Source of the DNA: Phycicoccus sp.
GTDB taxonomy: Bacteria; Actinomycetota; Actinomycetes; Actinomycetales; Dermatophilaceae
Assembly: GCA_017993715.1 (NCBI GenBank)
Contig: JAGOME010000048.1
Coordinates: forward strand, 1-34,925
Direction of reading: 5' to 3'
Length of the DNA: 34,925 nucleotides
Shown: positions 9,440 to 20,037 of the stretch, piece by piece
Position numbering within the stretch: position 1 is the first letter of the stretch
Layout: every line of letters begins with the position of its first letter
The notes under the pieces: generated by a model
Database searches by the model: none
The model's input: only the letters and a program-made list of their open reading frames with translations
What the model was told of the DNA's origin: nothing
Program-made: the position numbers and the translations under genes

Positions 9440-10538
9440 CAGCGCCGCCCCGGGCCGTGAGTTCATCGGTGACCGCCCGAAGCAGGTCCTGGACCGGAAC
9501 GCTTGGTCCGAATGCCGTCGTGAGCGCCTCGTGGCTGCCGCTCGACTCGGCGTAGGAGGCAACTACGAGGCGGGGTCGGTCGCCCCACCGCTCAGCCTCG
9601 CCGCTCGCGTAGCGCCCAAGCGCCTTCATGGATTGTTCGAGCAGACCGGACGATGCAGTGCGCGTCACCGACTGCTCGAACGCACTCACGAGATTGACCG
9701 GGCGGTCATCCCGGATCACGACAGCGATGAGCGCCGGCCGGGTGTGCGCGGCGAAGGTGTTCTGCTTGCCCGAGGGCATCGAACTGGCGAAAGACGAGAT
9801 GAACTGACCAATGCCAGCAATAGCGCCCTCGCGATCACCCATGTTGTCGACGAGTTGCTCCACGCCGACCGTCGCGTACCGGTACATGGTCGCCGAGTTG
9901 AACTCGATCGTGCCGATCATCCCAGCGCCGGTTTCCTCGGTCTTGGCCTGCTGCTCGTCGTCGACAGCCGTGAAGTAGTCGAACTGGGTCTGGGCCGCGT
10001 GGGTGGAGATTGCGTGCGCCACCTGCGCCGCTGCATCCACGTTGAGCTCGGCCAGGTCGGCAACCATACGCCCGAACAGCGCGACGCTCAGCGAATGCGT
10101 TGAGCCGAGGATGCCCTTGACGTTGATGGCCTTGACGTCCACGTCATCCCCCGCGAGCGCGTCGGCGAGTTGTTCGAGATGGGATCGGCTGGCGAAGAGC
10201 AGATACGACGAGAACCCCTCCTTTTTGGCGTCCGCCTTGATACCCAGTTGACCCAGCGCGTCCTTGGCTCGGGCAGCCGCGACGTCCGAGGACACCCCGC
10301 GTGACTCGATCAGTTCAGCGAGCAAGCCATGCAGGCGCCGCGTGCGCACGCCTTGCTCCGCTGAACTCATGGACGCCTCGAAGTGGTCGCGGGTAGCGCG
10401 CTTCCAGGCCTGCGAGGAGACCCGCAGCCGATCGACCCCGCCATAGATGGCCTGCTTCGGCGTGCCGTTGTCGTCCCGGTTGAGGTTGGCTGGCGGCAGA
10501 TCCTGAATGATGTGGACGTCGACGTAAGTACGGCTCAT
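9432..10538 (-). CDS. cas7e: Cascade backbone subunit Cas7e (CasC/Cse4)
   Basis: A 368-residue Cas7e. The N-terminus MSRTYVDVHIIQDLPPANLNRDDNGTPK followed by GGVDRLRVSSQAWKRATR is diagnostic. Further family motifs are ILGSTHSLSVALFGRMVADL, DYFTAVDD, GAGMIGTIEFNSATMYRYATV and PSGKQNTFAAHTRP. Several copies form the helical backbone on the crRNA spacer. The ATG at 10538 follows the cse2 stop by 2 nt, with GGAAGG about 11 nt upstream as a possible ribosome site. The length is normal for the family. Confidence 0.97.
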   Translation of the reverse strand: MSRTYVDVHIIQDLPPANLNRDDNGTPKQAIYGGVDRLRVSSQAWKRATRDHFEASMSSAEQGVRTRRLHGLLAELIESRGVSSDVAAARAKDALGQLGIKADAKKEGFSSYLLFASRSHLEQLADALAGDDVDVKAINVKGILGSTHSLSVALFGRMVADLAELNVDAAAQVAHAISTHAAQTQFDYFTAVDDEQQAKTEETGAGMIGTIEFNSATMYRYATVGVEQLVDNMGDREGAIAGIGQFISSFASSMPSGKQNTFAAHTRPALIAVVIRDDRPVNLVSAFEQSVTRTASSGLLEQSMKALGRYASGEAERWGDRPRLVVASYAESSGSHEALTTAFGPSVPVQDLLRAVTDELTARGGAGD

Positions 10539-10540
10539 GG

Positions 10541-11164
10541 TCAGCGGGGGTCCTTCCCGGAGTTCTCGGTGTTATTGGAGGTCGTGACAGCGAAGTAGGC
10601 AGCACCCCAGCGGCGTCGGACCGCGGCCTGCGCTGAGGGGTCCTGCCAGGCACAGAGGTCTCGGTAGAGCGCGTTGTAATCAAGCGGCTGACCTAGGCCG
10701 CGCAACATGGCGATCAAGCCCCGCAGATGGTGCACGAGTTCGGGTAGGTCGTTGGCCGTTGCCGCGGCAGTCACGCGTCGATCCAGGGCGACTTCGCTGT
10801 ACTTGCCCGCGCGGCGCAGGTTGTGCAGCGCTTCCCCGATGCGCACGGACGGGTCATGCATGCGGGCGGCATTCCCTTGCTGGTGGACTCCGTACAGGCC
10901 GAGGGCGGCGTGTTCGGCCCGGAGCTTAGTGGTGAGCCGACCGCGGTCGTCGAGAGTGGTGTACCAACGCCACAGGCCCGGGACACCACCGGGGTCCAGG
11001 TTCAGCGCGCGTCGAGCCGTGGCCAGGTGCTCCGGCCCGGGAAGATCCGCCCGGTGTTTGTCCTCCGGCGTGATCTTGGGTCGCCACAATTCCCAGAACC
11101 GCCGCTCAGGTCGGGCTTCGACGGCGCCGTCGACGGCCACGGGTGGAGTGCTTTCAACGGTCAT
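10541..11164 (-). CDS. cse2: Cascade small subunit Cse2 (CasB)
   Basis: A 207-residue helical protein with FWELWRPK, ATARRALNLDPGGVPGLWRW, AALGLYGVHQQGN and RFxL-like LPELVHHLRGLIAMLR blocks, as in actinobacterial Cse2. It is longer than the 160-residue E. coli protein, mainly at the N-terminus (a TVESTPPVAVDGAVEARPE tail). In Cascade two copies form the belly that stabilises the non-target strand. The ATG at 11164 overlaps the cse1 TGA by 4 nt (ATGA). It is the least conserved Cascade subunit, but its position between cse1 and cas7e makes the assignment secure. Confidence 0.93.
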   Translation of the reverse strand: MTVESTPPVAVDGAVEARPERRFWELWRPKITPEDKHRADLPGPEHLATARRALNLDPGGVPGLWRWYTTLDDRGRLTTKLRAEHAALGLYGVHQQGNAARMHDPSVRIGEALHNLRRAGKYSEVALDRRVTAAATANDLPELVHHLRGLIAMLRGLGQPLDYNALYRDLCAWQDPSAQAAVRRRWGAAYFAVTTSNNTENSGKDPR

Positions 11165-12804
11165 GCGGACTCCTCTGCACGGGCATTGGCCGGCAAGCGG
11201 GGTGGTGGGATGGTCGATGGAAGCGCCTTGTTCAGGGCCACCCGGAAGAAGGCTTCGGCCGACTGCTGCCGCAGCATGACCGGTTGCTTCTTGGTCTCGG
11301 CCCCCGGCCGAGGCTTTGACTCGGGGCGCCCGAGGAATGACTCTGGGCTCGCCGAGTCGAGGAGCGGCCCAGCCACGAACCAGGCGTCACGCCGCAGCAG
11401 CTGCTCCCAGGCGACGCCCGCCTCCTGGGCCTTGGTTGGCTCCGCGATCAGCCCGGCCAGAACCCGGTCACCGGAATGCTCAAGGCCCGTGACGAACCGA
11501 TCGCCGACTCGTTGCCCTTTGTCCCAGGGGATTTTGTCGCCGCCCGAGGCCAGGCGCAGATTGTCAGCCAAGCGGTTGAGGGCCGCTGCAACGGCAGCTG
11601 CTTGAAGCGCCATCCCCTCCAGCAACCGACGGACCGGGTCACCACGCGTCCAGTCGAGAGCCACCAGCGGCAATGGCGTCCGATCAGCCAGCACGTTCTC
11701 GATAACTGCCGATTGATTGCCGTACTCCACTCCTGCCAACTGCACCGACAGCTGGTGACTGCTGGTGAGGTAGCCATCGTTGACGAGATTCTGAAGGCCC
11801 TCGATCACCGGCGGCACCACGTAGTCGTCAGTGCCCTGGCTGCGCCCGGAGGTCACCATCGACGCGAGCCCCCGCCAGCCCATGGCGCCTGCGTGCGGCC
11901 GGCGAGCGCGCAGTGCCGCCTCACCAGGTTTGGGCTTGGGGATCCGGCGATACGCGGTGCGGGGCTCCAGGGAGGCATCGGGGATGAGCCGGTCGCCTGC
12001 CGCGACGATCACACCGGTCACCACGGTCATACCGTCCACCGCTTCCGGGAAGAGGCGGACTCGCCGGGACTGCCAGGTCAGGAGGTCGAGGGGCCCGAAT
12101 GCCGCCCGCTCGCGCCACGTGGGGTTTGCGGGCTCTGCCCAGGCCGCTCGGTCACCCGGGACCGGGCTGATCATGGGCAGGTTGAGCACCAGCGTTTCGA
12201 AGAGGCTAGCCCCGATGACCGTGACTACGCCCAGTTGACCCAAGGGTCCTGTGGGGTTCCCAGTTGTCTTGCCGCCACTGACCTTCGGGTCGCCCTTGAC
12301 GCCCGTCTTGATCGCCGCCGTGTCCCAGGCCTGGCACGAAATGAGCCGGCGGGCGGCCTCGGCAACACTTAACGGAGCCACCGACGACTCGCTGACGCTG
12401 GAAAACAAGGGAACGTTGTTCCCGGTGGCGATCTCCGGAACGATGAGCGAGACCGGTTTCGGCCCGCCACTCGTCGCCTCGAGACCGGCGACTTGGAAGA
12501 ACGGTTTGTCCGGGTGGAAGAGATCGAAGTCGTCAGCGTGGGCATCGAAGTAGGCGTCGATGAGCGCGCCGTCGAAGCGACCCGCACCTAGGGCGCCCAC
12601 GATGTCGGCGGCCCGGAAGAATCCTGTGGCCTCCCGCACGATCGCCAGCATTAAGCCCATGAGGGACGAAGCCACCAACGGGTCGGCCCAGTCGAGGTCC
12701 TCGAACTCATGGGCGTCCCGGACCGCCTCCCGCAGCCCGACATCCCGCACCGCTCCACCCTGGATCACCTGGATCCAGCCCACATCGATCAGAATCCCTG
12801 TCAC
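11161..12804 (-). CDS. cse1: Cascade large subunit Cse1 (CasA/Cas8e)
   Basis: A 547-residue protein, slightly longer than E. coli Cse1 (502). Family features: GWIQVIQGG and GLREAVRDAHEF near the start, DLFHPDKPFFQVAGLE, AARRLISCQAWDTAAIKTG with GKTTGNPTGPLGQLG, and a C-terminal helical bundle. Cse1 recognises the PAM and recruits Cas3. The GTG at 12804 has a strong GGGGAGG five nt upstream, and an in-frame upstream start is not needed. About 100 nt separate it from the cas3 stop, the largest gap in the operon, and this gap holds a stem-loop. Cascade genes may thus be expressed partly independently of cas3. Confidence 0.96.
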   Translation of the reverse strand: MTGILIDVGWIQVIQGGAVRDVGLREAVRDAHEFEDLDWADPLVASSLMGLMLAIVREATGFFRAADIVGALGAGRFDGALIDAYFDAHADDFDLFHPDKPFFQVAGLEATSGGPKPVSLIVPEIATGNNVPLFSSVSESSVAPLSVAEAARRLISCQAWDTAAIKTGVKGDPKVSGGKTTGNPTGPLGQLGVVTVIGASLFETLVLNLPMISPVPGDRAAWAEPANPTWRERAAFGPLDLLTWQSRRVRLFPEAVDGMTVVTGVIVAAGDRLIPDASLEPRTAYRRIPKPKPGEAALRARRPHAGAMGWRGLASMVTSGRSQGTDDYVVPPVIEGLQNLVNDGYLTSSHQLSVQLAGVEYGNQSAVIENVLADRTPLPLVALDWTRGDPVRRLLEGMALQAAAVAAALNRLADNLRLASGGDKIPWDKGQRVGDRFVTGLEHSGDRVLAGLIAEPTKAQEAGVAWEQLLRRDAWFVAGPLLDSASPESFLGRPESKPRPGAETKKQPVMLRQQSAEAFFRVALNKALPSTIPPPRLPANARAEESA

Positions 12805-12860
12805 ACAAGCCTCCCCTAGCCGGCCTTGCCGACCCTAGCTCGTCGAATTCTGGATCAGGC

Positions 12861-12894
12861 GGAGGCGCGACAACGTTGAGTGACTCGCGCCTCC
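12861..12894 (-). promoter_or_regulatory. Perfect 10-bp stem-loop between cas3 and cse1
   Basis: GGAGGCGCGA (12861-12870) and TCGCGCCTCC (12885-12894) are perfect reverse complements around a 14-nt loop containing the palindrome CAACGTTG. It starts 11 nt after the cas3 stop on the cas strand. No U-tract follows, so it may be a weak terminator, an RNA-processing or mRNA-stability element, or an operator. Downstream on the minus strand TAGGGT (12837-12832) is a possible -10 for cse1, but no good -35 accompanies it. Confidence 0.6.
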
Positions 12895-12905
12895 AGAGCC
12901 GGCGG

Positions 12906-15659
12906 TCATGAGCGGTAGCGCCGCTCGATGGTCAGCCCGGTCTCCTCGTCGTAGGTCAGATCGGCCGATGGCCCGCTGAATCCGTTATCGCCGTCGAGTT
13001 CGATCACGAGTAGGCGGGAGAGCAGAGGCAGATCAGCCCATCCGTCCAGGGGACGAGCGTTGACCAGCAGCGCGGCGCGGTCACGCTCATTGATTCGGAC
13101 GGTATCCCCCAGCACGCGACGCGTGAGCTCAGCGTCCTCGCATCGCTCTCCCTGGATCCCCAGTGGGTACCCGGAAAGGCTGACGTACCCCGCGTCCGTG
13201 CGTCGCACCAAGGCCACCTCGACACTTGGCTCGCCGTCGCGCACGGCGATCCACTCTTCGTGGCGTTCCGCGCCGGACCGGGCATGCAAACGATCGAGTA
13301 TCGGGCCGGCCATAAGACCAGCCGTATCCGGTGGCGCCAGAACGCCCGACTTGCCGCGCGCGACCCTGTCCTCGCGGCGCCGCGTTGCATCGTTCTCGGC
13401 CAGTCGCGCGTCGTCCTCCCAGCCCATCGGCCACGGTTCGACCGGGTCGTAGGCCCGCGCGACCAGACCCGGCGTCATCGACGGGATCGACCACTGGTCA
13501 CCGGAGGCGCCGATCAGCGCTGCCGACCGCAGAATGCTGTGCCGGTCATAGACGTAGCCGAACTCCCTCACCATCTCTGGCGGGCCCACGGCATTGCGGA
13601 TCCCGGTCACCAGGACCCTAGGAGCACGCAGGCCACCAGGGCGGTGTTCATCGTGATGCGCGTGCCGGTGGAGACGGCCGATGCGCTGAAGGAGCAGGTC
13701 CATTGGCGCGATGTCCGTGATGAGAATGTCAGCATCGATGTCGAAGCTCTGCTCCGCGATCTGGGTCGCCACGACCACCATGTGAGGACGGCTCGCCGAG
13801 TCCGACCCCAGCAACGCAACCAGTCGTCGTGTGCGATTCGCGCGCTCTGCCGTGGTCAATCGACCGTGCAGCAGCACTGTTGGAGCGCCGGTTGCCTTGA
13901 CGGCGCGATAGACATCTTGGGCCCGGCGCACGGTGTTGAGGATGACGAGCGCACTACCCCCGTCGGCGGTGGCGTGCACGGCAGCGTCGGCGATGACTTG
14001 GGTGTCGCGCACATCGAGCGTCGTCATCGGCTCGACGTGCACCAAGAGATCCGAGCGCGCCGACTCGGAGGAAACTGTCACCAAGCCCGCTGTGGGTGTC
14101 CACGAGGTGAGCCGCGGATAAGCGCCGTCGTCATCAACCGCGAGATCCAACGGCGGAGCGTCCGCCAGACCGCGAGCGTATGCCGCGATGAGATCTCGCC
14201 GCTGACCTGGCGGGAGCGTCGCCGACATGAGCACCACGGGGATCTGGGCGTCGCTGCACCACGCGAGCAGTTGGTGGAGGTACTGCGACATGTAGGTGTC
14301 GTAGGAATGGACCTCATCGATCACGAGGACCTTGCCCACCAAGCCTGCGTAGCGCAGGGCGACGTACTTGATGTGGGTGGCCGCGATGAGCGCTTGATCG
14401 ACGGTCCCGACGCCACCGGGCGACAACAAAGACCGATGTCGCCCGAGGAGCCACTGGGCGGGCACGCCACCACGCCGCTCGGTCTCCCCGGAGACCGAGC
14501 CAAGGAATCCGTAGTGGTCGTCACCCTCGTCGCAGATTCCCTCGACCGTCGTTGGCGTCACGAGGCTGCGCCAATGCTCGTTCGCCATGGCCTTGCCGTG
14601 CAGCAAGGCGAGCGGCATCGTCGCGTAGACGTCCTGCGCCCATTCCTCGACCCGCTCGAACATCGCGTCCGTCGTTCCCTGGGTCGGCATGGCGAAGAAG
14701 AAGCCGCCGAGGCCGAAGCGCGCGGACAGCACTTCTGCGACAGCCAGGGCCGCCTCGGTCTTGCCCTCTCCCATGGGTGCTTCGATGATGAGCAGGCCGG
14801 GCTCGCTCATCCGTTCAGCCACGGCGATGGCCGCCGCTTGGACAGGGCGGGGACGGTTGCCGAAACGCTGAACGAACGACTCGTCCGTCACGGGCTCCCG
14901 CAGGTCCCAGCCTCCCCGCAACCCAAAGGAGGTCCAGGCGGATCGTGCTCGCTCCTGCGCCTGAAACCAGGAGATCGGCTCGGCCCCGAGCCCCGGGAAC
15001 GCATCGGAGCTCGCGATCCAGTCAACCATGGACACGTAGCCGGCGATGGCCAGCTGGCCGGCCAGCGGCGGCAGGTCCAGGTTGAGGGCTGTGAGGTTCA
15101 CCCCCAGCGCGGCAGCGATGGACTCTGCCAACCCATCCTGCGCGTCCAGCCAGTGTTGAGTGGCTTCGGTCGGACCTTTCTGCATCGCGCTGGCCCGGTA
15201 GTGCCCGCTGTCCCAGCTCGTGAAGAGCCCATGGTGGCCGGAAATGATGGGAAGCAGCCACTGCGTACCGCGGGCACCGGCCGCCGCGAGCACCCGCTGC
15301 GCGATGAGGACACCACTGAAGCCGTGCCGAAGGGGATCCCCGCCTCGATAATTCGGCAGGGCAAAGCCCGCGCGCTCGGCACCCTCCGCCAGGATCGCGT
15401 GCTTAGCCTGGAATGCCGGAGTCGCCTTGCCTAGGTCGTGCCACCCGCACAGCAGGGTGAGGACCGCCCTCCCCTGCCCGTTGCACCAGCGATCCAGGTC
15501 GGATCGGGTCCTCGGTGCCAAGAACTCGCCCCAGATGAGTTCACCCACGGCGCCGCTGTCCAGCAAGTGACCCACGAGCGAGTGAGGACGTCCGTTGGCG
15601 CATGCCGACTTAGCCCACAGTGCACGCCACGACGGGTCCCCAACCTCCCTCGACGACAT
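12906..15659 (-). CDS. cas3: CRISPR-associated helicase/nuclease Cas3 (HD-DExH)
   Basis: A 917-residue fused HD nuclease / superfamily 2 helicase. The HD domain has H26 (RPHSLVGH), H74-D75 (GWHDLGKATPAFQ), H112 (RHGFSG) and H142-H143 (SGHHG). The helicase has Walker A EAPMGEGKT (about 293-301), DEVH (448-451), SAT (479-481) and motif VI QRIGRLHRH (from 658). All catalytic residues are present, so it should be active. It degrades target DNA once recruited by Cascade. The ATG at 15659 has only a modest GGGGCT upstream. The 84-nt gap to the nucleotidyltransferase gene shows no clear promoter, so cas3 may share a transcript with the HTH/nucleotidyltransferase pair. Confidence 0.97.
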   Translation of the reverse strand: MSSREVGDPSWRALWAKSACANGRPHSLVGHLLDSGAVGELIWGEFLAPRTRSDLDRWCNGQGRAVLTLLCGWHDLGKATPAFQAKHAILAEGAERAGFALPNYRGGDPLRHGFSGVLIAQRVLAAAGARGTQWLLPIISGHHGLFTSWDSGHYRASAMQKGPTEATQHWLDAQDGLAESIAAALGVNLTALNLDLPPLAGQLAIAGYVSMVDWIASSDAFPGLGAEPISWFQAQERARSAWTSFGLRGGWDLREPVTDESFVQRFGNRPRPVQAAAIAVAERMSEPGLLIIEAPMGEGKTEAALAVAEVLSARFGLGGFFFAMPTQGTTDAMFERVEEWAQDVYATMPLALLHGKAMANEHWRSLVTPTTVEGICDEGDDHYGFLGSVSGETERRGGVPAQWLLGRHRSLLSPGGVGTVDQALIAATHIKYVALRYAGLVGKVLVIDEVHSYDTYMSQYLHQLLAWCSDAQIPVVLMSATLPPGQRRDLIAAYARGLADAPPLDLAVDDDGAYPRLTSWTPTAGLVTVSSESARSDLLVHVEPMTTLDVRDTQVIADAAVHATADGGSALVILNTVRRAQDVYRAVKATGAPTVLLHGRLTTAERANRTRRLVALLGSDSASRPHMVVVATQIAEQSFDIDADILITDIAPMDLLLQRIGRLHRHAHHDEHRPGGLRAPRVLVTGIRNAVGPPEMVREFGYVYDRHSILRSAALIGASGDQWSIPSMTPGLVARAYDPVEPWPMGWEDDARLAENDATRRREDRVARGKSGVLAPPDTAGLMAGPILDRLHARSGAERHEEWIAVRDGEPSVEVALVRRTDAGYVSLSGYPLGIQGERCEDAELTRRVLGDTVRINERDRAALLVNARPLDGWADLPLLSRLLVIELDGDNGFSGPSADLTYDEETGLTIERRYRS

Positions 15660-15743
15660 AGCCCCATGCTCTCAGCACGCTCTGACACGCCCGGAGGGAG
15701 CGGTCATCACGACCCGCCGCGGGCCACGCCAAGCTCCCCAAGA

Positions 15744-16274
15744 TTACGAGGTCGACCGCAGGTGCCAATCAGCCCTTTCGCGGATGTCCAAGACTCCAAG
15801 GCCCATCTCGAGGTACTCGCGTCCGTAGACGTCCTCGACGAGGCCCACCAGCTCCGGCGAGCTCCCGACGCCCAGCCGCTGGATGAGCAATCGAATGTCA
15901 TCCACGTCCTTGGCCCGGTCGGCCACCAGCTTCATCGCCAGGAGGACGCGGTCGCTGGCAATCGTCACTGTGAGGCCGCCGAAGTGACGAGTGTCGCCGG
16001 CTTCATGTGTCGGGATGAAGGGCCCAGCTCCCGTGCTCAGCCAGGTTGTCTGGAGTCCGAGCTCGCGTCCCATCAGCCTCGCGATCGCCCATATCTCGGG
16101 TGCGGACGCCGTGATGGCGACGTCGATGTCGCCAGTCACACTGCGGACGAACCCATCCAGGAGCATGGCCGCACCACCGACAACAAAGACCTGCCCGGTC
16201 AGGCCTTGCTGGCTGAGTCGCGCGCCTAGATCGGCGAGCAGCTCAAGGACATCCGCTGCATCCAGGTCTGTCAC
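15744..16274 (-). CDS. Nucleotidyltransferase-fold protein (DUF6036/AbiEii-like), putative toxin
   Basis: A 176-residue protein with the minimal nucleotidyltransferase signature: VFVVGGAAMLLDG (Gly33-Gly34) followed by TGDIDV (Asp49, Asp51). LAMKLVADRAKDVDDIRLLIQRLG comes later, as in DUF6036 and AbiEii-type proteins. Such proteins, when paired with an HTH gene, are often toxins of toxin-antitoxin systems that transfer nucleotides to RNA or other targets. That role is inferred here, not shown. The GTG at 16274 overlaps the stop codon of the HTH gene (GATGTGA), so the two are translationally coupled. It lies directly upstream of cas3 in the same direction. It is shorter than classical AbiEii (about 300 residues), so it is a minimal version. 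Confidence 0.75.
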   Translation of the reverse strand: MTDLDAADVLELLADLGARLSQQGLTGQVFVVGGAAMLLDGFVRSVTGDIDVAITASAPEIWAIARLMGRELGLQTTWLSTGAGPFIPTHEAGDTRHFGGLTVTIASDRVLLAMKLVADRAKDVDDIRLLIQRLGVGSSPELVGLVEDVYGREYLEMGLGVLDIRERADWHLRSTS

Positions 16275-16822
16275 ATCGTCACCAGGTCCTTCGGTCTGAC
16301 GGCAATCCCGGCCCGCGACAACAACTCACCATCAAGCTCTCCCGCGTCCCGCGACCTCGGATCTGGGTGCCATTCCGGCGACACTGGATCGACCGTCGTC
16401 CAGCGCGGCGCGGGGATCCCTTTTCGCTCGAACTCCAACGCCACCAGCGCAGCCAAGAAGACTCCCCAGCGGGCGTCATGACTGCCCACATCAACGCGAC
16501 CCCAGTTCGCGAGCGCTTCCAGTGGACCCGCAGACCGTAGATGGTCCCGACCTTCCAATAGCCACCGAAACTTCTCGGCCGTCGTCGCGGCAGAGTTGAT
16601 CTTCTCCACAGTGGCATCGGCGGTCAGCGAGCCCTCGTGCCAGTCCATGACACCCAACTCAAGCAACATCTCCAGCCACAGGTCCGCGTTGGGATTCGTT
16701 GCACCTGAAACGTAGCTCGTCACCCGCGGACGAGAAGTGCCGACCGCAGCGGCCAACTCGGCATGCGTCATCCCCGAGGCGGCGAGGGCACCCCGCAACA
16801 CTTGAGCCGCGCGCACGTTCAT
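16271..16822 (-). CDS. XRE-type helix-turn-helix protein, putative antitoxin/autoregulator
   Basis: A 183-residue protein. Residues about 2-45 (RAAQVLRGALAASGMTHAEL then AAAVGTSRPRVTSYVSG) form an XRE-like helix-turn-helix. The rest (KFRWLLEGRDHLRSAGPLEAL, WGVFLAALVALEFERKGIPAP) is an unassigned C-terminal domain. The frame is open far upstream to 18049, but that part is antisense to korA and has no similarity to this family. I chose the ATG at 16822: a TATGAT -10 box ends exactly 6 nt before it, implying a leaderless mRNA. An ATG at 16846 would put the operator-like palindrome inside the coding region. It is coupled to the nucleotidyltransferase, as in HTH/nucleotidyltransferase toxin-antitoxin pairs, and probably represses its own promoter. 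Confidence 0.75.
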   Translation of the reverse strand: MNVRAAQVLRGALAASGMTHAELAAAVGTSRPRVTSYVSGATNPNADLWLEMLLELGVMDWHEGSLTADATVEKINSAATTAEKFRWLLEGRDHLRSAGPLEALANWGRVDVGSHDARWGVFLAALVALEFERKGIPAPRWTTVDPVSPEWHPDPRSRDAGELDGELLSRAGIAVRPKDLVTM

Positions 16823-16825
16823 CCA

Positions 16826-16843
16826 GGTATCATATTCGATACC
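16826..16843 (-). promoter_or_regulatory. Leaderless promoter -10 within an inverted repeat (HTH gene operator)
   Basis: GGTATC-ATATTC-GATACC has perfect 6-bp arms. On the minus strand TATGAT (16834-16829) is an excellent -10, and the ATG begins 6 nt after it, the spacing of actinobacterial leaderless transcripts. No strong -35 is seen. Binding by the HTH protein would block the -10 directly; this is inference. The rest of the gap up to korA (16847-17026) holds the octamer CGGCATTC at 16890, CTCAC/GTGAG half-sites, and possible korA promoter elements (TAGCAT near 16944), none convincing. Confidence 0.55.
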
Positions 16844-17026
16844 CATCGTGAGCGTGGAGTGCGCGCCATGACCTCTCACGGGGAGCGGGCGGCATTCCCT
16901 GTCACAACGTGAGCGGCAACTGAGGAGACCCTCACAACAGACGTAGCATGGATGGGTGCGTCGAGCAGGCAGCGCAGCCGGCAGTACCGATGACGCGCCG
17001 TCCGTCCTCACCACCTCCGGGGTCTC

Positions 17027-18888
<1,862 letters not shown>

Positions 18889-18892
<4 letters not shown>

Positions 18893-19974
18893 GCACCACC
18901 GACCTCGGAATGCCGCGTCACGGCCTCGCCGACATCCCCACCCTCCCGGAGGGGGCGGCGAAGCAGACCAAGAAGGACTTCACCTCCGACCAAGAGGTGC
19001 GCTGGTGCCCGGGCTGCGGGGACTACGTCATTCTGGCTGCGGTGCAGGGCTTTTTGCCCGAGCTGGGCATTCGCCGCGAGAACGTCGTCTTCATCTCCGG
19101 GATCGGCTGCTCGTCGCGGTTCCCCTACTACCTCGACACCTACGGCATGCACTCGATCCACGGGCGCGCCCCGTCCATCGCGACCGGCCTGGCGACCTCC
19201 CGCCCCGACCTGTCGGTCTGGGTCGTCACCGGCGACGGCGACGCGCTGTCCATCGGCGGCAACCACCTCATCCATGCGTTGCGCCGCAACGTCAACATGA
19301 CAATCCTGTTGTTCAACAACCAGATCTACGGATTGACCAAGGGCCAGTACTCCCCGACCTCCCAGGTCGGCCAGGTCACCAAGTCCTCGCCCATGGGATC
19401 GGTGGACAGCCCGTTCAACCCGGTGTCGCTGGCCCTGGGCGCCGAGGCGACATTCGTCGCCCGCGTCATGGAGTCCGACCGCGCATCGATGACCCAGATC
19501 CTCAAGTCCGCCGCCCAGCACCGCGGCACGGCCCTCGTCGAGATCTACCAGAACTGCCCGATCTTTAACGACGGCGCCTTCGACCTGATCAAGGACCGCA
19601 CCCAGCAGGACCAACGGCTCGTGCGGCTGCGCGCCGGGGAGCCGGTCACCGTCGGCACCGAGGACGCGCGCCTGGTCCTCGTGCGCGACGGGGCAACCAT
19701 GCGCTTCGTCCCCGAAGCCGATGCCCTCGACCGCGACGTCGTCGTCCACGACCCCTCCGCCGACGACCCGAGCCAGGCCTTTGCGTTGTCCCGGTTGGAC
19801 ACTCCCGAGATGACGCATGTGCCGATGGGCATCTTCCGCCAGGTGTCGCGCCCCTCCTACGACGATGCGGTGCGCTCCCAGGTCGACATGGCCGTGTCCG
19901 CCGCCGGCGGCCCCGCGAGCGACGACGACCTGGCCGGCCTGCTGCTCGGCCGAGACACCTGGACTGTCGCCTAA
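18889..19974 (+). CDS. korB: 2-oxoglutarate:ferredoxin oxidoreductase, beta subunit
   Basis: A 361-residue thiamine-diphosphate subunit. RWCPGCGDY (C40, C43) and SGIGCSSR (C74) supply the cysteines for the [4Fe-4S] cluster. VVTGDGDALSIGGNH (GDGD about 115-118) through LFNNQIYGLTKGQ (NN about 143-144) is the ThDP-Mg motif. YQNCPIFND and a C-terminal tail are typical of KorB. It forms the catalytic site with KorA and passes electrons to ferredoxin. The ATG overlaps the korA stop. No gene for a dedicated ferredoxin or delta subunit follows, so a general ferredoxin is presumably used. Confidence 0.95.
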
Positions 19975-20037
19975 GCCCTCGCAAGCCCTCGCAAAGCCCC
20001 CTTCGCGTCACCCCTCCACCCACACCCAGGAGCACCC

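Noticed and set aside
13260-15434. 724-codon plus-strand ORF opposite cas3
   Set aside because: High-GC shadow of cas3; rich in His/Arg/Gln without domains, whereas the minus strand carries all HD and helicase motifs.
15660-15743. Possible promoter or terminator between the nucleotidyltransferase and cas3 genes
   Set aside because: No TANNNT box at a useful distance on the minus strand; CCCGC/GCGGG around 15713-15724 forms only a weak stem.
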